A stretch of DNA of 58,934 nt from Pseudomonas putida (GCF_022627325.1 NZ_JAETZZ010000020.1:1-58934), one strand, 5' to 3'. Positions 10,130 through 19,870 are shown, counted from the first letter of the stretch. The notes: generated from the sequence alone by a model not told the origin. Numbers and translations: made by a program.

Positions 10130-10345
10130 TTAGTACAGACGAACGGCGCGGCGCTGTTCGCGCTGAACTTTCTTGGCGTGACGCTTAACAGCAGCAGCTG
10201 CTTTACGCTTACGCTCGGCGGTCGGCTTCTCGTAAAACTCGCGGCTACGAACTTCAGCCAGTACACCGGCTTTTTCGCAGGAGCGCTTGAAACGACGCAG
10301 AGCTACGTCGAAGGGTTCGTTCTCTTTAACTTTGACGGCTGGCAT
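10130..10345 (-). CDS. rpsU: 30S ribosomal protein S21
   Basis: A 71-residue, strongly basic protein of the small ribosomal subunit, with the typical start MPAVKVKENEPFDVALRRFKR split across residues 1-21 and an Arg/Lys-rich tail ending in RAVRLY. Full length for the family. TAAGGTAG lies about 7 bases before the ATG. First gene of the rpsU-dnaG-rpoD operon, transcribed away from tsaD. Confidence 0.98.
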   Translation of the reverse strand: MPAVKVKENEPFDVALRRFKRSCEKAGVLAEVRSREFYEKPTAERKRKAAAAVKRHAKKVQREQRRAVRLY

Positions 10346-10549
10346 CCAGGGCTACCTTAATTCATTACCGGGGTAGACGTGCTCCTGGCAAAACAAAGGT
10401 GTGCTGGAGAACGTCGGTTTTCAAGGGTTGCGGATGTTAACCCTTAGCAAGCCGGAATGCAAAGCCTCTGATCGAAAACCGCTGGTCGGCACCCGGCACG
10501 GGGACTATCATGCGCGGCTTCGAAATCAGCCCCCACAAGGGACGAGCCC

Positions 10550-11575
10550 ATGCTAGTACTGGGATTGGAAACATCCTGCGACGAAACCGGCGTCGCATTA
10601 TACGACAGCGAGCGCGGTTTGTTGGCCGATGCGCTGTTCAGCCAGATCGACCTGCACCGCGTGTTTGGTGGGGTGGTACCCGAGCTTGCCTCGCGGGACC
10701 ACGTCAAGCGCATGCTGCCCCTGATCCGCCAGGTGCTGGACGAGGCGGGCTGCGTGGCTACCGAGATCGACGCCATCGCCTACACCGCAGGCCCTGGCCT
10801 GGTCGGAGCGCTGCTGGTGGGGGCCTCCTGTGCCCAGGCGCTGGCGTTCGCATGGGATATCCCGGCGATCGGCGTGCACCATATGGAAGGCCATCTGTTG
10901 GCGCCCATGCTTGAGGAGAACCCTCCGCAGTTTCCGTTCGTCGCTTTGTTGGTGTCCGGGGGGCATACCCAGCTGGTTCGGGTCGATGGCATCGGCCAAT
11001 ACGAGTTGCTGGGCGAGAGCCTGGATGACGCTGCTGGCGAAGCATTCGACAAGACTGCCAAGCTGATCGGCCTCAATTACCCAGGCGGCCCGGAAATCGC
11101 TCGCCTGGCCGAGCGCGGCGTGGCGGGGCGTTTTGTGTTCCCGCGGCCGATGACTGACCGTCCGGGCCTGGCCTTCAGTTTCAGTGGCCTCAAGACGTTC
11201 GCCCTGAACACCTGGCAGCAGTGCCGCGATGCTGGCGACGACAACGAGCAAACCCGTTGCGACGTGTCCCTGGCGTTCCAGCAGGCTGTGGTGGAGACTC
11301 TGACCATCAAGTGCAAGCGCGCACTCAAGCAGACCGGCCTCAAGCGCCTGGTGATCGCCGGTGGCGTGAGCGCCAACAAGGCATTGCGTGCGTCCCTGGA
11401 GGACATGCTCGGCAGTATCAAAGGCAACGTGTACTACGCCCGTCCCCAGTTCTGTACCGACAACGGCGCAATGATCGCCTATGCCGGTTGCCAGCGGTTG
11501 CTGGCCGGGCAGCAGCAGGACTTGGCGATCAGCGTGCAGGCGCGCTGGCCGATGGAGCAGTTGCCGCCGTTGTAA
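10550..11575 (+). CDS. tsaD: tRNA threonylcarbamoyl transferase subunit TsaD
   Basis: A 341-residue enzyme that, with TsaB and TsaE, transfers threonylcarbamoyl to A37 of ANN-decoding tRNAs. It has the ASKHA fold start GLETSCDETG, the metal-binding pair in HMEGH (H111, H115), SGGHTQLV and a C-terminal GGVSANKALR. The AAGGGACGAG leader before the ATG holds the ribosome site. It is divergent from rpsU across a 204-base gap that must contain both promoters. Formerly called gcp. Confidence 0.98.
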   Translation: MLVLGLETSCDETGVALYDSERGLLADALFSQIDLHRVFGGVVPELASRDHVKRMLPLIRQVLDEAGCVATEIDAIAYTAGPGLVGALLVGASCAQALAFAWDIPAIGVHHMEGHLLAPMLEENPPQFPFVALLVSGGHTQLVRVDGIGQYELLGESLDDAAGEAFDKTAKLIGLNYPGGPEIARLAERGVAGRFVFPRPMTDRPGLAFSFSGLKTFALNTWQQCRDAGDDNEQTRCDVSLAFQQAVVETLTIKCKRALKQTGLKRLVIAGGVSANKALRASLEDMLGSIKGNVYYARPQFCTDNGAMIAYAGCQRLLAGQQQDLAISVQARWPMEQLPPL

Positions 11576-11591
11576 ACCGCTTGCGCGTGCG

Positions 11592-12161
11592 TCAGAAGTG
11601 GCGTTCGCGCCCGGCTAACAGGTCGCGCAGGTTATTGCGGTGGCGCCAGACGATCATCACGGTCAGTACGCTGATCGGCAGCAGGGCCGCTGGCTCGCGC
11701 CAGGCCAGCAGTGGCAGGGTCAGTGGTGTGGCGATCAGCGCAGCCAGCGAGCTGGTGCGGGTGAGGTAGAACGTCAGCAGCCAGGCGGCGATGGCCAGTA
11801 GTGCGGCGGGGAAATACAGGCCCATGAGCATGCCGGCCGCCGTGGCCACGCCCTTGCCACCCTGGAAGCGGAAGTACACTGGGAACAGGTGGCCGAGCAC
11901 CGCGCAGACGCCTACCCAGGCCTGCTCTTGCAGGTCGAGCCCGGCCAGGCGTGCCAGCATGACGGGCAGCAAGCCCTTGCACAGGTCGCCAAGCAGGGTC
12001 AGGATCGCCATTTTGCGGCCCGCCAGGCGTAGCATGTTGGTGGCGCCGGCATTGCCAGAGCCGCAGGAGCGCGGGTCCGGGCTGCCCGTGAGGCGGCTTA
12101 GGACGATGGCGAAGGACAGCGAGCCGAGCAGGTAGGCGAGCAGCGCCAGTAACCAAAACAT
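11592..12161 (-). CDS. plsY: Acyl-phosphate glycerol-3-phosphate acyltransferase
   Basis: A 189-residue inner-membrane enzyme for the first acylation of glycerol-3-phosphate in phospholipid synthesis, using acyl-phosphate made by PlsX. About five to six membrane helices. The family motifs SGNAGATN (about residues 35-42) and GGKGVATAAG (about 100-109) are intact. It converges on tsaD (16 bases between stops) and is divergent from folB. Confidence 0.96.
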   Translation of the reverse strand: MFWLLALLAYLLGSLSFAIVLSRLTGSPDPRSCGSGNAGATNMLRLAGRKMAILTLLGDLCKGLLPVMLARLAGLDLQEQAWVGVCAVLGHLFPVYFRFQGGKGVATAAGMLMGLYFPAALLAIAAWLLTFYLTRTSSLAALIATPLTLPLLAWREPAALLPISVLTVMIVWRHRNNLRDLLAGRERHF

Positions 12162-12235
12162 GCTAACTATTCCGGGCGAGGACGCCCTGATTCTAACGGC
12201 GCCAGTCGCCCTTGTCGTGCTGTGGAGAGAAGTGC

Positions 12236-12592
12236 TTGGACAGAGTGTTCATCGAAGGCCTGGAAGTCGATACCGTCATCGGTGCGTATGACTGGGAACG
12301 GGATATTCGCCAGTGCCTGCGCCTGGACCTGAGTTTCGCCTGGGACAACCGCCCGGCAGCGGCTGGCGATGATCTGAACCTGGCGCTGGACTATGCCAGT
12401 GTTTCGGCGCGTATCCAGGCGTTTGCCGAGCAGGCGCGTTTCGAGCTCGTCGAGACGTTCGCCGAGCGGCTGGTCGCGGTCCTGATGGCAGAGTTCCACA
12501 TCCCTTGGGTGCGGCTCAAGCTGACCAAGCCGGGCGCGGTGCCTGCGGCCCGTGGCGGTGTTGGTGTGGAGATCGAGCGCGGATGTCTCTGA
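12236..12592 (+). CDS. folB: Dihydroneopterin aldolase
   Basis: A 118-residue folate-pathway enzyme that cleaves dihydroneopterin to 6-hydroxymethyl-dihydropterin. The family start DRVFIEGLEVDTVIGAYDWE and the central LDYASVSARI are visible. The start is a TTG at 12236 with GGAGAG 8 bases upstream; the ATG at 12212 would add eight residues (including three Cys) not usual for the family and would place the ribosome site inside the gene. It overlaps folK by 10 bases, so it acts in sequence with the next enzyme. Confidence 0.93.
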   Translation: MDRVFIEGLEVDTVIGAYDWERDIRQCLRLDLSFAWDNRPAAAGDDLNLALDYASVSARIQAFAEQARFELVETFAERLVAVLMAEFHIPWVRLKLTKPGAVPAARGGVGVEIERGCL

Positions 12593-13092
12593 GCACGGTT
12601 TACCTGGGCCTGGGCAGCAACATCGACCGCCATGCGCACCTGTGCGCCGGGCTCGATGCATTGGCGGCGATCCTCTGCGACCTGCGTTGTTCTCCGGCGT
12701 TCGAAAGCCAGCCGGTGGGGATCAAGAGCGGTCCATTCATCAATTTCGTGGTGACGGGCAAGACAGACCTTGGGTTGATGGAGCTGGACCGCCGGCTCAA
12801 GTTCATCGAGGCTGACAATGGCCGCTACGCGCCCGACCGCAAGGGCCTGCCGCTGGATATCGACGTGCTGATGTATGACGATCTGCATGGCACGTTCGAT
12901 GGGCTGGTGTTGCCCAGGGCCGAGATTCTCAAGAACGCTTTCGTGCTATGGCCATTGGCGCTGCTGGCGCCCGAGCTGGTGCACCCGGGAGAGGGTAAAA
13001 GCATGGCACGGTTGTGGCAGGAAGCGAATATCGACCAGGTGCTGGCGCCGGTTGCCTTTGAATGGCGCGGTTTGCAGCTGACCAGCGCCTGA
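12583..13092 (+). CDS. folK: 6-hydroxymethyl-dihydropterin pyrophosphokinase
   Basis: A 169-residue protein. It has YLGLGSNI near the N-terminus, the DRKGLPLDIDVLMYDD segment with the two Mg-binding Asp residues and LVLPRAEI, all hallmarks of HPPK, which phosphorylates the product of FolB. The ATG lies within the end of folB (10-base overlap), so the two are translationally coupled. Pseudomonas genomes often carry a second folK near panBC; which one is the main enzyme cannot be told here. Confidence 0.9.
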   Translation: MSLSTVYLGLGSNIDRHAHLCAGLDALAAILCDLRCSPAFESQPVGIKSGPFINFVVTGKTDLGLMELDRRLKFIEADNGRYAPDRKGLPLDIDVLMYDDLHGTFDGLVLPRAEILKNAFVLWPLALLAPELVHPGEGKSMARLWQEANIDQVLAPVAFEWRGLQLTSA

Positions 13093-13151
13093 GCCCGGGT
13101 GCTTCGCGGCTCGTACTGACCCTACGCGGGTAAGTGCGAGCCAGTGAGCGA

Positions 13152-14264
13152 TCAGTTTACAGCTGTGGTCTTGTAGGCTTTCAGTGCCTCCAGGCGCTTG
13201 TGCCTCAGCGCCTCTCCCAATGCCTGCCCGGTCAGCCCTGCTTCTACCAGCGGCTTCGCTTCTACCGCTCTGGCCGCCGCTGCCGCGGCGCGCAGGTAAT
13301 CCGCCTGTGGATAAGCCTCTGCGTTTGCCTGTGCAACCATCTGGCACACGGCAATGAAATCCTCGAAGCGCTGTGGCCGCCGATACACGTCGAACTTCTG
13401 AAGTAGCGCCAACATCGCTTCAGGCTCGAGCTCCAAGGCCTTGTGGCCGAGACCGGCGCATTCGCTCACCAGCATGGCCATCTCCTGGCATTCACGCGGC
13501 GCCTTGAAGCGTTGGTTCAGTGCCTTGATTGCAGCTGGGCTCAGGTCATGCAGCAGGCAGGCCCAGCGAATATGCAGTGGCTGATGGTGTTTGGCTGCTT
13601 GCGTCAAGGCAGCCAGCGAAGCCGCATCTCCCTCAAGCTCAGGCATCAGTTGTTCAAGGGCTGTGCAGTCTCGCAGCACGTTGATGAACACCTGTGGCTC
13701 GTCTTCCATCAGCGCGCGCTCGATCTCTTTCCAGCTGCGTTCAGCCGTGAGCGCCTGCAGTTCGCCAGAACTCGCGATCTGCTTCATCAGCTCCAGTGTT
13801 TCATCGGCGACCCTGAACCCCAACGGCGCATAGCGTGCGGCGAAGCGGGCAACACGCAGCACGCGCAAGGGGTCTTCGGCGAATGCCGGAGAGACGTGGC
13901 GTAAAATGCGCTGCTCAAGATCGGCTTGGCCGTTAAAGGGGTCCAGCACCTGTCCCTGATCATCCTCGGCCATGGCGTTGATGGTGAGGTCACGCCGGAT
14001 CAGGTCCTCCTCAAGGGTCACCTCGGGGCTGGCATGGAAGGTAAAACCGCCATAGCCGCGCCCGCTCTTGCGCTCGGTGCGCGCCAAGGCATATTCCTCG
14101 CCCGTCTTGGGGTGCAGGAAAACCGGGAAGTCAGCGCCTACTGGGCGAAAGCCCTTGGCGTGCATGTCTTCGACACTGGTACCCACGACCAGCCAATCGA
14201 TGTCACTGACGGGGAGCCCGAGCAGGCGGTCGCGCACGGCGCCGCCGACTTTGTAGATTTGCAT
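13152..14264 (-). CDS. cca: CCA-adding tRNA nucleotidyltransferase
   Basis: A 370-residue enzyme that builds or repairs the CCA end of tRNAs. GGAVRDRLLG (residues 7-16), the catalytic DxD in SDIDWLVVG and RRDLTINAMA define the class II nucleotidyltransferase head. At 370 residues it is shorter than E. coli Cca (412), and the HD phosphohydrolase part is eroded: LLHDLS remains but the GKG that normally follows is missing. GGAGG precedes the ATG. It converges on folK. Confidence 0.95.
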   Translation of the reverse strand: MQIYKVGGAVRDRLLGLPVSDIDWLVVGTSVEDMHAKGFRPVGADFPVFLHPKTGEEYALARTERKSGRGYGGFTFHASPEVTLEEDLIRRDLTINAMAEDDQGQVLDPFNGQADLEQRILRHVSPAFAEDPLRVLRVARFAARYAPLGFRVADETLELMKQIASSGELQALTAERSWKEIERALMEDEPQVFINVLRDCTALEQLMPELEGDAASLAALTQAAKHHQPLHIRWACLLHDLSPAAIKALNQRFKAPRECQEMAMLVSECAGLGHKALELEPEAMLALLQKFDVYRRPQRFEDFIAVCQMVAQANAEAYPQADYLRAAAAAARAVEAKPLVEAGLTGQALGEALRHKRLEALKAYKTTAVN

Positions 14265-14322
14265 GTGCAGCCTCCATTACTGCCCACAGGATAACCTGTC
14301 GGCAGCAAGGGTGGGGTGCAGG

Positions 14323-15891
14323 CTAGAGATGGTGGATGACGGCCAGGTCCATTCGGCCATAGTCGCCGGCTTCGCCGTGCTCGCCACGCGGTGGCATGTG
14401 GTGGGTCTTGACCACCTGATCGCCTTGCACGGTTTCCAGGTGGATATCGAAGCCCCAGAGGCGGTGCAGGTGCTTGAGCACCTCATCGGTGGAATCACCC
14501 AGCGGTTTGCGGTTGTGCTGCTGGTGGCGCAAGGTCAGGGACCGGTCGCCACGACGGTCGATGCTCCAGATCTGTACGTTGGGTTCGCGGTTGCCCAGGT
14601 TGTACTGGGCTGCGAGTTGCTCGCGTATGGCCCGGTAGCCGGCTTCGTCATGGATCGCCGGCACCAGCAGGTCGTCGCGCTGGTCGTCATCCAGGATGCT
14701 GAACAGCTTGAGGTCGCGGATCACCTTGGGAGACAGGTACTGCAGGATGAAACTCTCGTCCTTGAAACTGCTCATGGCGAACTTGATGGTCGACAACCAG
14801 TCACTGCCGGCAATGTCAGGGAACCAGCGGCGATCTTCCTCGGTAGGGTTTTCGCACATGCGGCGGATGTCGGTGTACATGGCGAAGCCCAGGGCATAAG
14901 GGTTTATGCCGCTGTAGTAGGGGCTGTCGAAGCCGGGCTGGAACACCACGCTGGTGTGCGACTGAAGAAATTCCATGATGAAACCGTCGGTGACCAGGCC
15001 TTCGTCGTACAGGTCGTTCATCAGGGTGTAGTGCCAGAAGGTCGCCCAGCCTTCGTTCATGACCTGTGTCTGGCGTTGCGGGTAGAAGTACTGCGCGATC
15101 TTGCGCACGATACGCACCACTTCGCGCTGCCAGGGCTCGAGCAAGGGTGCGTGTTTTTCGATGAAATAAAGGATGTTTTCCTGGGGTTCGGCGGGGAAGC
15201 GTGCATCATCACGCTCGCCGCCTTTTTCCGCGCCTTTGGGGATGGTGCGCCACAGGTCGTTGATCTGGCGTTGCAGGTGCTCCTCGCGCTCCTTCTGGCG
15301 GCGCCGCTCCTCTTCGGCGGAGATCGGGTAGGGGCGTTTGTAGCGGTCCACGCCGTAGTTCATCAAGGCGTGGCAGGAGTCGATCAGGTCCTCGACAGCA
15401 TCGATGCCGTGGCGCTCTTCGCATTGGGCGATGTACTGCTTGGCGAACACCAGGTAGTCGATGATCGAACTGGCATCGGTCCATGTGCGGAACAGGTAGT
15501 TGCCTTTGAAGAAGCTGTTATGGCCATAGCAGGCGTGGGCAATCACCAGTGCCTGCATGCACATGGTGTTTTCTTCCATCAGGTAGGCGATGCACGGGTC
15601 GGAGTTGATCACGATTTCGTATGCCAGGCCCATCTGGCCACGGCTGTAGGACTTCTCGGTGCTGAGAAACTGTTTACCGTAGGACCAGTGGTGATAGCCC
15701 AGCGGCATGCCGACGGATGCATACGCATCCATCATCTGCTCGGCCGTGATCACTTCGATCTGATTGGGGTAGGTGTCCAGGGCATAACGTTCGGCCAGAC
15801 GGCTAATTTCCCGATCGTAGGTCTGGATCAGCTCGAACGTCCACTCGGACCCGGTGGAAATGGGTTGGCGTCTCTGTGCTCTGGCGGTCAT
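14323..15891 (-). CDS. SpoVR family protein (YcgB)
   Basis: A 522-residue cytoplasmic protein of the SpoVR/YcgB family, rich in aromatic residues ([21 protein letters not shown]). The biochemical role is unknown; in Bacillus the homologue affects the spore cortex, and in Pseudomonas and enterics it travels with yeaH and prkA as a starvation/stress module. It starts at an ATG overlapping the yeaH stop (ATGA), with AGG 7 bases upstream inside yeaH. Last gene of the prkA-yeaH-spoVR operon; an imperfect hairpin around 14278-14303 may end transcription. Confidence 0.95.
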
Positions 15892-17159
15892 GTGGCTAAC
15901 CTGCGCTGGAAGAGTTCACGGAAGACCGGGTAAATGTCACCGGCCGAAACCAACTGCTGCTGGGCGAACGTGTCGGGGAAAGCTTCGCCGATACGCTCGT
16001 ATTCGTACCACAGCGCCTGATGCTCGCGGGGGGTGATCTCCACGTAAGTGTAGTACTGCACATGCGGCATGATCTGTTTGGAGAGGATCTCACGGCAGAT
16101 GGGCGAGTCGTCGTTCCAGTTGTCGCCGTCGGACGCCTGGGCGGCATAGATGTTCCAGTCGCTGGCCGGGTAACGCTCGGCCATGATCTCCTGCATCATC
16201 TTCAGTGCACTGGAAACGATGGTGCCGCCGGTCTCGCGGGAATAGAAGAACTCTTCTTCGTCCACTTCGCGGGCACTGGTGTGGTGGCGGATGAACACCA
16301 CCTCGATGCGGTCATAGTTGCGCTTGAGGAACAGGTACAACAGGATGAAGAACCGCTTGGCGATGTCCTTGGTGGCCTGGGTCATCGAGCCGGACACGTC
16401 CATCAGGCAGAACATCACGGCCTTGGAGCTGGGGTTGGGCTGCTTGACCAGCAGGTTGTACTTGAGGTCGAAGGTGTCGAGGAACGGCAGGCGGTTGATG
16501 CGGGCTTTGAGCCGCTCGATCTCTTGCTCGACCTCCTGGATATCGGTGAAGTTGTCCGGCTCCTCGACCTTCAAACGGGCCAGTTCCTTCTGCGCCTCGC
16601 GAAGCAGTGCACGGCTGCTGCCGGTCAAGGCGATACGCCGTGCGTGGGCCGAGCGCAGGGTGCGCACGATGTTGATGCGTGACGGGTTGCCTTCGTTGGC
16701 GATACCGGCGCGCACGGTCTTGAAGGTGTCGGCACCTGTCAGGTGACGTTTGACCAGGTTGGGCAGTTCGAGGTCTTCGAACATGAATTCGAGGAACTCT
16801 TCCTGGGTGATCTGGAATACGAAGTCATCCATGCCCTCGCCGGAGTTGCCTGCCTTGCCGCGGCCACCACCACCGCCCCCGCCCTGAGGCCGGGCGATAT
16901 GTTCGCCAGCGGTGAATTCCTTGTTGCCCGGATGCACGATGGTCTGCTTGCCGCCGCGGCCATGGTGCAGCACCGGTTCGTCGATGTCGCGTCCCGGGAT
17001 GCTGATCTGCTCGCCGTGTTCCATGTCCATGATGGAGCGACGGCTTACGGCCTCTTCGACGGCTTTCTTGATATGTTCACGGTAACGCCGCAAGAAACGC
17101 TGGCGATTGACCGTGCTTTTGTTCTTGCCGTTCAGGCGTCGGTCGATAACGTAGCTCAT
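15888..17159 (-). CDS. yeaH: DUF444 / YeaH-type von Willebrand-like protein
   Basis: A 423-residue protein of the DUF444 family. A basic N-terminus ([14 protein letters not shown]) is followed by a glycine-rich stretch near residue 95 and a C-terminal VWA-like domain with a MIDAS-type DVSGSMT segment that binds a divalent metal. In E. coli, YeaH works with the kinase YeaG (PrkA) in nitrogen-starvation stress. ATG at 17159 has GGAGG 5 bases upstream; the longer frame to 17216 reads through the repeat-rich spacer and is rejected. It overlaps spoVR by 4 bases. Confidence 0.94.
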
Positions 17160-17192
17160 GGTCCCTCCGGTGACTGGATGCAGCTGCAACTG

Positions 17193-17220
17193 CAAGCCAC
17201 AAGCTTCAAGCCACAAGCTT
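17193..17220. repeat. Tandem 14-bp repeat in prkA-yeaH gap
   Basis: Two exact consecutive copies of CAAGCCACAAGCTT, followed by a third partial CAAG. The surrounding 177-base gap (17160-17336) also carries GCAAGCTGTGG, GAGCTTGCTGCAG and CAGCTTGCC, so it can fold extensively. A related element built from AAGCTGCAAG lies at 54166-54217. Confidence 0.8.
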
Positions 17221-17336
17221 CAAGAAAGAGCAGCCAGCGTGGCTGCAAGCTGTGGCGTCGGGGTTCAACCGAGCGCCGGACAGCTCGCAGCGTGCCGCTG
17301 GCGGCTTGGAGCTTGCTGCAGGGGCAGCTTGCCGCT

Positions 17337-19259
17337 TTATTGCGATTTCCTGACCCGCAGGTACCATTCCGACAGCAGGCGCACCTGTTTGTCGGTGTAG
17401 CCACGCTCCACCATCCGCGTGACGAAGTCGTTGTGTTTCTGTTGATCTTCTTTGCTGGCCTTGGCGTTGAAACTGATGACCGGCAGCAGGTCTTCGGTGT
17501 TGGAGAACATTTTCTTCTCGATCACCACCCGCAGCTTCTCGTAGCTGAGCCAGCTAGGATTCTTGCCGTTGTTATTGGCACGGGCACGCAGTACGAAGTT
17601 GACGATTTCGTTGCGGAAATCCTTCGGATTGCTGATGCCGGCCGGTTTTTCGATCTTTTCCAGCTCTTCGTTCAGGGCAATGCGGTTGAGGATCTCGCCA
17701 GTTTCCGGGTCGCGGTATTCCTGATCCTGGATCCAGAAATCGGCGTACAGCACGTAGCGGTCGAAGATGTTCTGACCGTATTCACTGTAGGACTCCAGGT
17801 AGGCGGTCTGGATTTCTTTGCCGATGAACTCGATGTAGCGGGGCGCCAGGTATTCCTTCAGGTAGCGCAGATAGCGTTCGCGCACTTCAGCTGGGAACTG
17901 CTCCTGTTCGATCTGCTGTTCCAGCACATAGAGCAGGTGCACGGGGTTGGCCGCCACTTCGTGCGGGTCGAAGTTGAACACCTTGGAGAGGATCTTGAAG
18001 GCGAAACGGGTGGACAGGCCGTTCATGCCTTCATCGACACCCGCAGAATCGCGGTACTCCTGGATCGACTTGGCTTTGGGGTCGGTATCCTTGAGGTTTT
18101 CGCCATCGTAGACCCGCATCTTGGAGTAGATGTTGGAGTTCTCCGGCTCTTTGAGGCGTGAGAGTACGGTGAACTGAGCGAGCATCTTGAGCGTGTCGGG
18201 TGCGCAATGGGCCTTGGCCAGCGAACTGTTGACCAGCAGCTTGTCGTAGATCTTGATCTCGTCGCTCACGCGCAGGCAGTACGGCACCTTGACGATGTAG
18301 ATCCGGTCGATGAACGCCTCATTGTTCTTGTTGTTGCGGAAGGTATGCCACTCCGATTCGTTGGAGTGGGCCAGCAGGATCCCTGAATAAGGGATCGCGC
18401 CCAGGCCTTCGGTACTGTTGTAGTTGCCTTCCTGGGTGGCGGTCAGCAGCGGGTGCAGGACTTTGATGGGCGCCTTGAACATCTCGACGAATTCCATCAG
18501 GCCCTGGTTGGCCCGGCACAACGCACCCGAGTAGCTGTAGGCGTCGGCATCGTTCTGCGGGAATTCCTCGAGCTTGCGGATATCCACCTTGCCGACCAGC
18601 GCCGAGATGTCCTGGTTGTTTTCGTCGCCGGGTTCGGTCTTGGCGATCGCGATCTGGTTGAGTATCGAGGGGTAGAGCTTGACCACCCGGAACTTGCTGA
18701 TATCGCCACCGAACTCCTGCAGGCGCTTGGTGGCCCATGGCGACATGATGGTGTTCAGGTAGCGCCGCGAGATGCCGTATTCTTCTTCGAGAATGGCGCC
18801 ATCTTCAGTGGCGTTGAACAAGCCCAGCGGCGACTCGAAAACGGGCGAGTCCTTGATCGCGTAGAAAGGGACTTTTTCCATCAGCTGCTTGAGTTTTTCG
18901 GCCAGCGACGATTTACCGCCACCTACCGGGCCCAGCAGATAGAGGATCTGTTTCTTCTCTTCCAGGCCTTGAGCGGCGTGGCGGAAGTAGGAAACGATCT
19001 GGTCGATGCACTCTTCCATGCCGTGGAAGTCGGCAAAGGCCGGATACCGGCGGATCACCTTGTTGGAGAAGATTCGCGACAGTCTGGAGTTGCTTGAGGT
19101 GTCGATCAGTTCCGGCTCGCCGATGGCCAGCAACAGCCGTTCAGCCGCCGATGCGTAGGCACTGCGATCCTCTTTGCACAGCTCGAGGTACTCCTGCAGC
19201 GAGAGTTCTTCCTGGCGCGTAGACTCGAAACGTTGTTGGAAGTGGCTAAAAATACTCAT
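17337..19259 (-). CDS. prkA: Serine protein kinase PrkA / YeaG
   Basis: A 640-residue AAA+-type protein kinase. The Walker A motif is LLGPVGGGKSS (GPVGGGKS, residues 110-117); the C-terminal half carries the PrkA kinase-like domain. In E. coli the homologue YeaG is induced by starvation through RpoS and NtrC. First gene of the operon with yeaH (177-base gap) and spoVR. A possible sigma-S -10 element lies about 165 bases upstream. Start ATG at 19259 has GAGGTGACGTC before it. Confidence 0.96.
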   Translation of the reverse strand: MSIFSHFQQRFESTRQEELSLQEYLELCKEDRSAYASAAERLLLAIGEPELIDTSSNSRLSRIFSNKVIRRYPAFADFHGMEECIDQIVSYFRHAAQGLEEKKQILYLLGPVGGGKSSLAEKLKQLMEKVPFYAIKDSPVFESPLGLFNATEDGAILEEEYGISRRYLNTIMSPWATKRLQEFGGDISKFRVVKLYPSILNQIAIAKTEPGDENNQDISALVGKVDIRKLEEFPQNDADAYSYSGALCRANQGLMEFVEMFKAPIKVLHPLLTATQEGNYNSTEGLGAIPYSGILLAHSNESEWHTFRNNKNNEAFIDRIYIVKVPYCLRVSDEIKIYDKLLVNSSLAKAHCAPDTLKMLAQFTVLSRLKEPENSNIYSKMRVYDGENLKDTDPKAKSIQEYRDSAGVDEGMNGLSTRFAFKILSKVFNFDPHEVAANPVHLLYVLEQQIEQEQFPAEVRERYLRYLKEYLAPRYIEFIGKEIQTAYLESYSEYGQNIFDRYVLYADFWIQDQEYRDPETGEILNRIALNEELEKIEKPAGISNPKDFRNEIVNFVLRARANNNGKNPSWLSYEKLRVVIEKKMFSNTEDLLPVISFNAKASKEDQQKHNDFVTRMVERGYTDKQVRLLSEWYLRVRKSQ

Positions 19260-19422
19260 GACGTCACCTCGCTCGATACGTGGAGACGACGCCGGATCAG
19301 TCAGCCGATGCTGGCATGCAACCGGGCTTGCCGATTGCTGTATACCCCCCAGAACACCCTGTAACGCTACCGATGACCCGCACGCCGGTGTACCGGCTCT
19401 CCCCTTTTTTGGATGGCCTGCG

Positions 19423-19453
19423 CTTAAGAATAGTTGGTTATCCGCAAGGTCAA
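19423..19453 (-). promoter_or_regulatory. Candidate sigma-S promoter for prkA
   Basis: On the minus strand CTATTCTTAAG (19423-19433) differs by one base from the sigma-S extended -10 core CTATACTTAA. A TTGACC sits 15 bases upstream (19448-19453), a short spacer. The predicted transcript would have a leader of about 160 bases. This fits the known RpoS control of yeaGH in E. coli but is a pattern match only. Confidence 0.4.
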
Positions 19454-19502
19454 GGGCAAGCGGCGCAGAAGTTGTCGGCGACCGTTCGTCAGGTGAGGCG
19501 CA

Positions 19503-19523
19503 AGCCCGCGTGGGGCGCGGGCT
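19503..19523 (-). terminator. Hairpin downstream of glpE
   Basis: Perfect 8-bp arms AGCCCGCG/CGCGGGCT with a 5-base loop, 18 bases past the glpE stop. There is no T-run, so it may be an RNA-stabilising end or an inefficient terminator for the lptD-to-glpE operon. Confidence 0.5.
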
Positions 19524-19540
19524 GGAGTGAAATTAAAAAA

Positions 19541-19870
19541 TTATTCAGGGGTGCCTTGCGCGGTGTGGTCGGGGTAGGTGGCGCGCCACAGCTCGAAGCC
19601 GCCATCGATGCTGTAGACGTCGGAAAACCCTTGCCCGACCAGGTACGCGGCCGCGCTCTGGCTGGAGTTGCCGTGGTAGCAGACCACCAGGGTCGGGGCA
19701 TCCAGGTCGGCATTGCGGATGAAGTCGGCAACCGAATGGTTGTCCAGGTGCCGGGCCCCGGCGATGTGGCCGGCGGCATAGGCCTGCGGGTCGCGAATGT
19801 CGACGACGACCGCACCTTGTGCGCGCAAGGCCAGGGCCTGCTCGGGAGGGATGCGTTTGAATTCGCTCAT
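19541..19870 (-). CDS. glpE: Thiosulfate sulfurtransferase (single-domain rhodanese)
   Basis: A 109-residue cytoplasmic rhodanese that moves sulfane sulfur from thiosulfate to thiol or cyanide acceptors. The active-site loop CYHGNSS starts at Cys64, and the fold signature VVVDIRDPQAYAAGHIAGA is present. Full length for GlpE. It begins 15 bases after apaH and is the last gene of the lptD operon; in E. coli the same protein lies in the glycerol-phosphate regulon, so context differs. Confidence 0.95.
   Translation of the reverse strand: MSEFKRIPPEQALALRAQGAVVVDIRDPQAYAAGHIAGARHLDNHSVADFIRNADLDAPTLVVCYHGNSSQSAAAYLVGQGFSDVYSIDGGFELWRATYPDHTAQGTPE

Noticed and set aside
14263..15933. 556-codon plus-strand frame opposite spoVR
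   Set aside because: Shadow of spoVR; no start context and no recognisable domain.
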